DNA from: Platanthera guangdongensis
Lineage: Eukaryota > Streptophyta > Magnoliopsida > Asparagales > Orchidaceae
Length of the DNA stretch: 64,000 nt
Reading direction: 5' to 3'
Assembly (NCBI GenBank): GCA_039583875.1
Contig: CM077165.1
Location: 76,806,757 to 76,870,756 of the forward strand
In this document: positions 57,643 to 64,000 of the stretch, piece by piece
Layout of the letters: the number at the start of each line of letters is the position of its first letter
Numbering within the stretch: position 1 is the first letter of the stretch
Translations under genes and position numbers: made by a program
The notes under the pieces: generated by a model
The model's database searches: none
The model's input: only the letters and a program-made list of their open reading frames with translations
Told to the model about the DNA's origin: nothing

Positions 57643-58195
57643 TACACGCCCTCCGACACGGGCGTGTCGGGGGGCGTGTCAGCACTATTTTACCGCGGGA
57701 TTCGGCGATCTGACGGATTTGACGGCGATTTGACTTTCCGGCCGAAAACGCGGCGGTCACGCCCCGGTCACGGGCGTGACGGTGGGCGTGTCATTCGGCG
57801 CTTTAAGGCGATGTTGACTTCGGGATTCGCCGGCGGCAGTTAGTCGGGCGGACACGGGCGTGTCGCACATCGGACACGGGCGTGTCTCTCTTGGGTTCGA
57901 CGAACGTTGAGCGCGGAACATTGACCTGGCTATCACGGGGCGTGTCGGGCTGCCACGGGCGTGTCGCACATCAGACATGGGCGTGGCCATCTTGGGTCGA
58001 CGAAAGTTGAGTTGAAATTATCAAGCGGGATGGACACGGCTGGGTCACGCCCCGTGTCAGATTGACACGGGCGTGTCGGATTATGGAACACGGGCGTGTC
58101 GGGCTTTCCTCTTCAAAATTGGCCTCTTTTCGGGATTTTGAGCTGTCACGCACTGGTCACGGGCGTGACCAACATGTCACGGGCGTGACATGTCA
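57643..58195. repeat. CACGGGCGTG array in LTR of L
   Basis: About twenty CACGGGCGTG, ACACGGGCGTGTC or GGGCGTGTC units occur in 550 bp, ending directly before the TATA box. The 5' LTR copy would fall beyond the window end. Confidence 0.93.
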
Positions 58196-58362
58196 TTTTT
58201 GCAGATTTTGACTTTTTTTCCTGAAAAATAAAATAAAGCAAGTTAGTATAATATTTACAAAAATAGGAGCATTTTATTGAATAAAAACAAGTAGAAATGA
58301 CAAAAAATAAATAAAACGACTTAAGTAATGTACATAAAATTAGGTATATTTACAATTCATCA

Positions 58363-58403
58363 AATACCCCCATACTTAAGCTTTTGCTATTCCAGAGCAA
58401 AAG
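58363..58403 (-). promoter_or_regulatory. 3' polypurine tract of L with hairpin
   Basis: Sense CTTAAGTATGGGGGTATT abuts the LTR. An 8-bp hairpin (58381-58388 with 58396-58403, arms CTTTTGCT/AGCAAAAG) occupies the place of the different hairpin in C and J. Confidence 0.65.
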
Positions 58404-60020
58404 TTTGAGATGAACTTATAAGGAATAAAAAAAACTCTAAGTTTAGCTATCGCTTAATCAATTATAAGAGAGATCTAAATAAATAAACGGGGCGTAAGAG
58501 TTAAGTCCTAAATTTATGAAGATGATTTAAATAGCGCAAAAGTTTTGGCCAAAAGACTTCTTGATATAATCAAATAGAAAGCAATAATTGTAATGGTTAG
58601 ATTAACAAGAATAGTTTGGAATTATATGAACTTTTAGCCTATAGGAGTTTTACTGGAAATAATGCAATTTACAAATTATGCTCTCAAAACGATTTTTGAA
58701 TTAAATCTAGAATCGTGAAATTGGCTAAGGGGGTTGATGTGGTTTATGAAGAGGGTTTTGATTTTTGAGGCGAGGTAATCTATTCTCGAACCTCCATGTT
58801 TTTTTTGTGGATTATTAGGAAAACGAAATCTTATTTTCCTAATATTGATTTTTTTTTTTCAACTTCATAATAAATGTTAACCCAATGTATATGTGTAGGA
58901 ATAATGAATTTTATCCTCTTACTCCATAGCATATAATCTTTTAATCTATTGGGTGCCTATGTTTACGGAACGAAATCTTATTCCCATGGACATAGGATCT
59001 TTTAAGGATAACAATTTTATCATGCCAAGTCAGTCATGATAAGGACGGTGAGAAAAGAAAACTAGATTTTTTATTAAAAAACAATTTTGAGAGCAACCTT
59101 AATAAATTGTAAGTTCCAAGTTTTCAGAAAGCTAAAAGTAAACATAATTGAATCCTATAATCGTTATTTTCTAACATAATACACGTGCTCCTATTAATGA
59201 AAAATTAGAAGTAGTGCCTAAAACGAGTTCGCTATTTTTAACAAAGCATAATGAATTCTTTAAAACTTAACCCCGAATATTTAAATTTTTCAATCAATAA
59301 TTAACAAACGAATAACAAACAAAGAATTAATAAAATTCTCATATAAATAAACTCAAAGCAAAATATTTGGATAGCAAGAAAATTAAGGATGGTATATTTG
59401 ATTTATTTGTTTCAAAATATTTTTGGTTTTTTTTTTTTTTTTTTTTATTTAGAGTTTTTTTTGTTTTTTTTTTTTTTCCATCATTTTTTTTGTGTTTTTT
59501 TTTTTTTTTATTTATTATCTCTTTTTTTTTGAAGTTTAGTGAACTTATTATCTTTTTTAGATTTTTAAGGTTTTGCGGAAAGTGGGAGAAAAAGAGATGG
59601 TATGAGAGAGAAAAGGAAGGGGGAGAGAGAAGATTATTTACAAAAAATATTTACACAGATTTTTACAAAATGAAACTAAACATGTTTTTGGAATTTTGGT
59701 TTTATGATTTTTTTTGGAGTTTTTGTTTTATAATTTTTTTGTTTGAATTTTTTTTTGTTTTTTTTTTTTTTTGGAGTTTTTGTTTTATAATTTTTTTCTT
59801 GAATTTTTTTTTGGGTTTTACAATTTTTTTTTTTGGGGATTTTTGCTTTTAAAAAGACAAAAACATTTTAAAGACAGAAAAAAAACTTAGGTTTTTGGGA
59901 TTTTGTTTTCAAAAAATTTTTTTTTTTGAAGTTTTTGTTATTTTTATAGTTTATTTTTTATGTTTAAAGTGCAGAAAATAGAAAGACAGTGCAGAAAATA
60001 GAAATATGAAAAAGAAAGCG
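58404..60020. other. AT-rich noncoding region of L with poly-T tracts
   Basis: No coding sequence is supported. T-homopolymer-rich tracts at 59420-59530 and 59710-59840 create a Phe-rich open frame that is not a gene. The place corresponds to the 3' region of C and J. Confidence 0.75.
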
Positions 60021-60023
60021 AGA

Positions 60024-60064
60024 AAACACCCCCATACTTAAGTCCAACATTGTCCCCAATGTTG
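60024..60064 (-). promoter_or_regulatory. Internal polypurine tract of L with hairpin
   Basis: Sense CTTAAGTATGGGGGTGTTTT (near-copy of the 3' PPT core) with a perfect 8-bp hairpin CAACATTG/CAATGTTG at 60045-60052 with 60057-60064. The sense loop is GGGA. It lies about 110 bases downstream of the gag stop. Confidence 0.65.
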
Positions 60065-60171
60065 TAACGTAAGTATGCGGAACAAAACAGGTAAGAGAAT
60101 ATATACAAAGAAAAGAAAGAAATGGGGGGGGGGGTAGAAGCTTCCCTGATAGGAGGTGGGAAAGGCGCAGT

Positions 60172-61572
60172 TTAGGAACCCTGAGGATCGGTCCGTTTTG
60201 GATCGATCACCTCCTTTCCGCTACGGAGGGTTATAGCGTTGATATTTTCCCGCGGATTGGGCTCCGTGTTTCCCGGCAGTGCCCCGAGCGCGCGCTCGGA
60301 CATCATTCGCGCTAGCTGTCCAACCTGGAGTTCTAGGTTTTTTAGCGATCCGGTGATGTTCCGGATATTTGACTCGTTGGAAGCTATATATTTCGAAAAA
60401 TTATCCTCCATCGGGGAGGGTTTTGGAAGAGGGGGAGGCGGCAGAAATCCAGGCGCGAAAGAATTGGGGGGGCGCTGCGCATTATTCGGATTGCTCCATG
60501 AGAAGTTGGGGTGGTTCCTCCAACCCGGATTATAGTTATTGCTATAAGGGTTGTTATTGGGGTTGAAGGAAGGTCGCCCAGCATTTCCCACGTAGTCAAC
60601 GAATTCATTTGCTACGCCGGCATTAGGGGGAATCGCCCAAGGAGGAGTGGTGGAGGCAGCAGACATCTCCGCCACCTGCTTTGTCAGCCTTTCAACTTGA
60701 AGGGCTAAGTGGGCAGTGGCATCCACTTCGAAGAGGCCGGCCGCCTGCTTGGGACGTCCCCGAGGGACGTTCCATTGGTAGGCGTTCATAGCCATCTCTT
60801 CAATAAGAGCTTGGGCAGCCTCGGGGGTCTTATTATTCAAGGTACCCCCGGCAGCCGCGTCAATCATTTGACGCGTCTGATAATTAAGCCCATTGTAGAA
60901 GATTTGGACCTGCAACCACGCAGGCAGCGCGTGGTGCGGACACTTGCGGAGGAATTCCTTAAAGCGCTCCCAAGTCTCAAAAAGAGACTCAGAATCATTC
61001 TGCATGAACGAAGAAATGTCCGCCCGTAACTTTGCAGTTTTGGCGGGCGGAAAATACTTCGTTAAGAACCGCTCCGCAAGCTCGGCCCAGGTGGTGATAC
61101 ATCCTCGTGGGAGGGAATTCAACCACTCCTTAGCTTTGGATCTGAGGGAGAATGGAAAAAGGCGCAAACGAATGGCGTCATCAGTGACGCCATTAATCTT
61201 AAAAGTGTCGCAAATCTCCAAAAAACTAGACAAATGAACGTTCGGGTCCTCATCCGGCTGTCCATCGAACTGCACGGCGTTTTGGATCATTTGGATAACG
61301 CTCGATTTGATATCAAAATTATTGTTCGCCACCGTCGGGCGGACAATACTGGACCCAGTATCGTCCAAATTTGGCCGGGCGTAATATGACATTCTACGCT
61401 CGAGGGCCGCGTTCGGATTGGGGTCGGCCATAGGAACGGCAGAGGGTTCTCCGATGGATTCTGCGGGATCCAAAGAGGGATTTCGGCGTTGAGACCGAAT
61501 ACGCGCAAGTGAGCGTTCGATCTCAGGATCGAAATCCAAATTTTCGGACTCCGAAGGCTGTCCACGGGTCAT
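60172..61572 (-). CDS. Gag of element L (intact)
   Basis: An uninterrupted 466-codon Athila-type Gag from the ATG at 61570-61572 (MTRGQPSESENLDFD). The capsid domain spans about residues 60-250 with YYARPNLDDTGSSIVRP, DEDPNVHLSSFLEICD, AIRLRLFPFSLRSKAK, KYFPPAKTAKLRADI and PHHALPAWLQVQIFYNGLN. A Pro/Asn-rich linker and a coiled-coil-like end with NTEPNPRENINAITLRSGK follow, where autonomous Athila Gag would run into protease. It stops at TGA shortly after. Keeping gag open while all pol is absent suggests selection or recent transposition using enzymes supplied in trans. No zinc knuckle is visible, as is usual for Athila. Confidence 0.93.
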   Translation of the reverse strand: MTRGQPSESENLDFDPEIERSLARIRSQRRNPSLDPAESIGEPSAVPMADPNPNAALERRMSYYARPNLDDTGSSIVRPTVANNNFDIKSSVIQMIQNAVQFDGQPDEDPNVHLSSFLEICDTFKINGVTDDAIRLRLFPFSLRSKAKEWLNSLPRGCITTWAELAERFLTKYFPPAKTAKLRADISSFMQNDSESLFETWERFKEFLRKCPHHALPAWLQVQIFYNGLNYQTRQMIDAAAGGTLNNKTPEAAQALIEEMAMNAYQWNVPRGRPKQAAGLFEVDATAHLALQVERLTKQVAEMSAASTTPPWAIPPNAGVANEFVDYVGNAGRPSFNPNNNPYSNNYNPGWRNHPNFSWSNPNNAQRPPNSFAPGFLPPPPLPKPSPMEDNFSKYIASNESNIRNITGSLKNLELQVGQLARMMSERALGALPGNTEPNPRENINAITLRSGKEVIDPKRTDPQGS

Positions 61573-61712
61573 ACACCCGAATGAAAAGTAGAAAAATCAA
61601 GAGTTTTTTTTTTCGGATTTTGAAGAAAAGTTTTTTAAGTTTTTTTTTTAGTTTTTAGAAATAAAAGTAAAAGTAATAGAGTTCGGATTCGGAATAACAA
61701 CTCAAAGAGAAG
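61573..61712. other. Leader between PBS and gag of L
   Basis: About 140 bases of untranslated 5' leader with two T-rich runs. No ORF is supported. Confidence 0.6.
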
Positions 61713-61730
61713 TCCCCGGCAACGGCGCCA
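61713..61730 (-). other. Primer-binding site of L (tRNA-Asp type)
   Basis: TGGCGCCGTTGCCGGGGA on the minus strand is the full canonical Athila PBS, with the same six-base gap to the LTR (AGTTTT) as in C. Confidence 0.95.
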
Positions 61731-61736
61731 AAAACT

Positions 61737-64000
61737 TGATTGGCCCGCGAACAGACTCTTACTGTGGTTGGTTCGGTGAGTCGATCGCCGCGGGCTTGCT
61801 AGGGTAGGCAAGTGCACCTATCGCAAGTAGTACTCGATATTCGGGAGAATACCGAGGTCGTATTATTCCCGGGAACGGGTTGATTACCCCTACTCCTCCG
61901 AAAACACTATTATTTTACCGAAATAGAAGTTGAGGGTTTTAAGTAAAATAGGAACGAAAATAGATTTTAAGAAAGTAGACGATGAAGAGATAACTCCCGG
62001 TATCGAATTGCGTTAGGATTAAAAATAGATTTGAATAACTAGATATCTAAAGTTTCAATTTAATTAATGCGGAAACTTGGCCGTGGAGGTTCAAAATAAT
62101 GAGCTCACCTATCTTAGGAATATCGCTCACCTAGACATTAAGGCTATTCGACCGGGCTCTCGTCCGACAAAGGATTCCCCTTAATGCCCGCAGTACGCTA
62201 AGAACCCCGCTATTGGGTGGGGAACCCGATCCGGTAGAGTTAGCGCGCCTCCTCTCTCGAGGGTTAGTGCGGAACTCTATCTACCCAGGGGTGATCTGTC
62301 CATATGCACGGCCTCTCGGCTAGCTAGCATATGGATAACGGAAATAGAGCTCACACATCGATATGTGGGTCTACGCGTCGTTAACCCGGGGTAAACCTTA
62401 AGTTTTTAATTAAATTGAAAAATTAGACATTTGGTTATTTAAAATATTTTAGATCCCAAAGCTCTTCGATACCGAGGGCTAAAAGAAATTAGCCACTCAT
62501 CGGAATGGGGAAAGCTTGTATGTTTGGTTATGCGAGCGACCTAAACTATTCGCTGAAAGGTTATAAAGAAAATAAGAAGAAAAGCAAAATAACCTAATTT
62601 TAGAAAAGTTATTACAAATAAACACACCCGCACTCATTCAAACATATAACAAAAGGAAGAAATAAAACTAATTTACACATAAGAGAAAATTGCATAATTG
62701 ACATTTGCAGGTCCCACTCAAACGAGTGGGGGCGGGAAATAAAAGCTGAAAAGTGCATAATTGAAAGTTGCAAGTCCCACTCAAACGAGTGGGGGCGGAA
62801 AATTAAAGCTGAAAATTGCAAGTCCTACTCAAACGAGTAGGACTGAAATGAAAGCGAGTCCTACTCAAACGAGTAGGAGAAAATAAATGCGATTACAGGG
62901 CTTTCTTAAATATTTACATTAAAATACAGTCCGACCATTTAACTCCTAGCGAGTAGGCGGAAAATCAAATCCAGCCATTTAACTCAAGTGAGTAGGCGAA
63001 AAAATAAAGAATGAAAATTACAAGTCCTACTCAAACGAGTAGGACTAAAAATACAGACCGCCATTTAACTCAAGTGAGTAGGCGGAAAAATAAAAAATGA
63101 AAACACTTGCTTGAATGAAATCCAGCCAATTAACTCAAGTGAGTAGGCGGAAAAATAAAACAACACACGCACTCTACTTGAATAAAATCCAGCCAATTAA
63201 CTCAAGTGAGTAGGCGGAAAAATAAAAACAACACACGCACTCTACTTGAAAGTAACTACTCATGCACTCGACATAAATAAACACACACACACACTTGCAT
63301 AATTTAACTTAGGAGCTGAAAAATATCTCATACACGCACACACTCGTGCTAAAATAATTGCAAAAATCAAAGTTATCGAAAAATTAAAATGACTGCATTT
63401 CTACCGCTGGAATGCAGTAGAAATGCATAAAAAGGCAAAATAAAAATTGTTTGAGCAAAAAGTTTTCAAATTAAAGTGAGAAGGGCAAGTGCCCGAAAAA
63501 TTAAAACGGTTACATTTTTACCGTTAGATTTTGATAGAAATGCTAAAAAAGTGAAAAAAAAAATTGTTCGAGCGAAAATATTTTTTGTAATTACTTAAAA
63601 TGAAAGTTGATGAATAATAAAAATAACAATTTATACATTACTATAGCCTTGTAAAATGAATTAAAAAGAGGGAGTAAGCTAAAAAGAAGCAATAGTTTTA
63701 TAGTTAAAACAAAGTAAAAGCTAAGTTAAGAGGAATGAAAACTACCTTTTTAATGTTTTACAAGTTCATAAAAACGCATTTTGAAGCATGAAAATCCTAA
63801 GTCTAACCAATTTTAAAGAGTTTGAGAATGAAAACGGCCATAATAACGGCTATAAATTTTATTATAATTGAAAGGAAAACGTTAACATTTGCGTTTTAAA
63901 ACATAATTTTTGCAATTTTAAGCTCATACACACACACACGCATTATGAAAATAAAAATGAAAGTATATAAGATTGATGAAAAGGAGGCTATTTGGAGAAA
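61737..64000 (-). mobile_element. 5' LTR of L (cut by window end)
   Basis: Nearly identical to 55159-57420 with only isolated substitutions and short indels (for example near 62112 and 63290). The TATA box and the CACGGGCGTG array should lie just past the window. Confidence 0.95.

Larger units (their letters stand above)
55159..58362 (-). mobile_element. 3' LTR of L
   Basis: 3204 bp. The minus strand starts TGATGAATTGTAAA at 58362 and ends GGGCCAATCA at 55159. In sense order: CACGGGCGTG array, TATA box (57621-57626), AT-rich region, (CA)n at about 56705-56720, the ACTCAAACGAGT hairpin block, then the U5 end. Confidence 0.93.
55159..64000 (-). mobile_element. Gag-only Athila-like element L (non-autonomous)
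   Basis: LTRs at 55159-58362 and 61737-64000+ (window ends inside) flank an internal region of only 3.37 kb, with a perfect tRNA-Asp-type PBS, an intact gag and two PPT tracts but no protease, RT or integrase. The two LTRs are nearly identical over the visible 2.26 kb, indicating a recent insertion. The layout matches the published class of gag-carrying non-autonomous elements (TR-GAG). The TSD copy on the left is AGGAC (55154-55158). Confidence 0.88.

Noticed and set aside
59367..59852. 161-codon Phe-rich plus-strand open frame
   Set aside because: Product of poly-T tracts in noncoding sequence of L. There is no domain, and it is antisense to the element.
60239..61237. Plus-strand open frames over the L gag
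   Set aside because: Antisense shadows of the intact minus-strand Gag.
1..64000. Host genes, tRNA genes or captured gene fragments
   Set aside because: All readable protein sequence belongs to retrotransposon families. The regions left over are LTRs, leaders or AT-rich 3' regions. No tRNA cloverleaf was recognised, and tRNA-like strings are PBS sites.

Overview
This is nuclear DNA of a flowering plant, most likely a eudicot. The sequence supports only LTR retrotransposons. They are of the SIRE/Maximus-like Ty1/copia, Athila-like, Tat-like and chromovirus Ty3/gypsy types, nested in one another. I found no host gene, tRNA, rRNA or prokaryotic feature. The species cannot be named from the sequence.

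The layout can be read as one insertion tree from LTR ends (TG...CA), target-site duplications (TSDs), primer-binding sites (PBS), polypurine tracts (PPT) and coding motifs. The outermost host is I, an old plus-strand chromovirus (leader, gag, protease and start of RT at 40321-43648). G, a plus-strand copia, sits in the 5' region of I. Only the extra ORF, 3' UTR and 3' LTR of G are visible, in three pieces: 2393-3755, 25656-26143 and 38568-40320. G was invaded by M (a chromovirus-family LTR fragment, 1990-2392, itself carrying the Tat-like element A at 1-1989), by C (an Athila-like minus-strand element, 3756-25650, TSD ATGGT/ACGGT) and by F (a complete copia, 26144-38562, TSD ATCTT). C carries D (a complete copia, 13318-22348, TSD TGTCC, in gag) and E (a copia-type solo LTR, 9332-11128, TSD ATACC, in RT). 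On the right, J (Athila-like, minus, 43649-52207) cuts the RT of I. K (chromovirus, minus, 52208-55158) cuts the gag of J. L (a gag-only Athila-like element, minus, 55159-64000+) cuts the integrase of K.

All coding regions except the 466-codon Gag of L are broken by stops and frameshifts, so the elements are mostly dead. The noncoding architecture is more striking. (1) Nearly every LTR family has its own dense array of CpG-containing, self-complementary short motifs (CACGCCCGTG, TGTCGACA, TCGTCGA/TCGACGA, TTCGAA/TTCNNGAA, GAGAATCAC/GTGATTCTC). Each array sits in U3 just 5' of a good TATA box in the element's own orientation, and some motifs are shared by unrelated lineages. (2) All three Athila-like elements carry two polypurine tracts about 1.5 kb apart. 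Each is preceded in the sense strand by a small hairpin whose arms change between elements while pairing is kept. (3) The four copia LTR families share a promoter-like GGGGAACCACTATAAA box and, in three clearly, a hairpin with a C-homopolymer loop near the LTR 3' end. (4) The motif array of F recurs inside its gag coding region and in front of its extra ORF.
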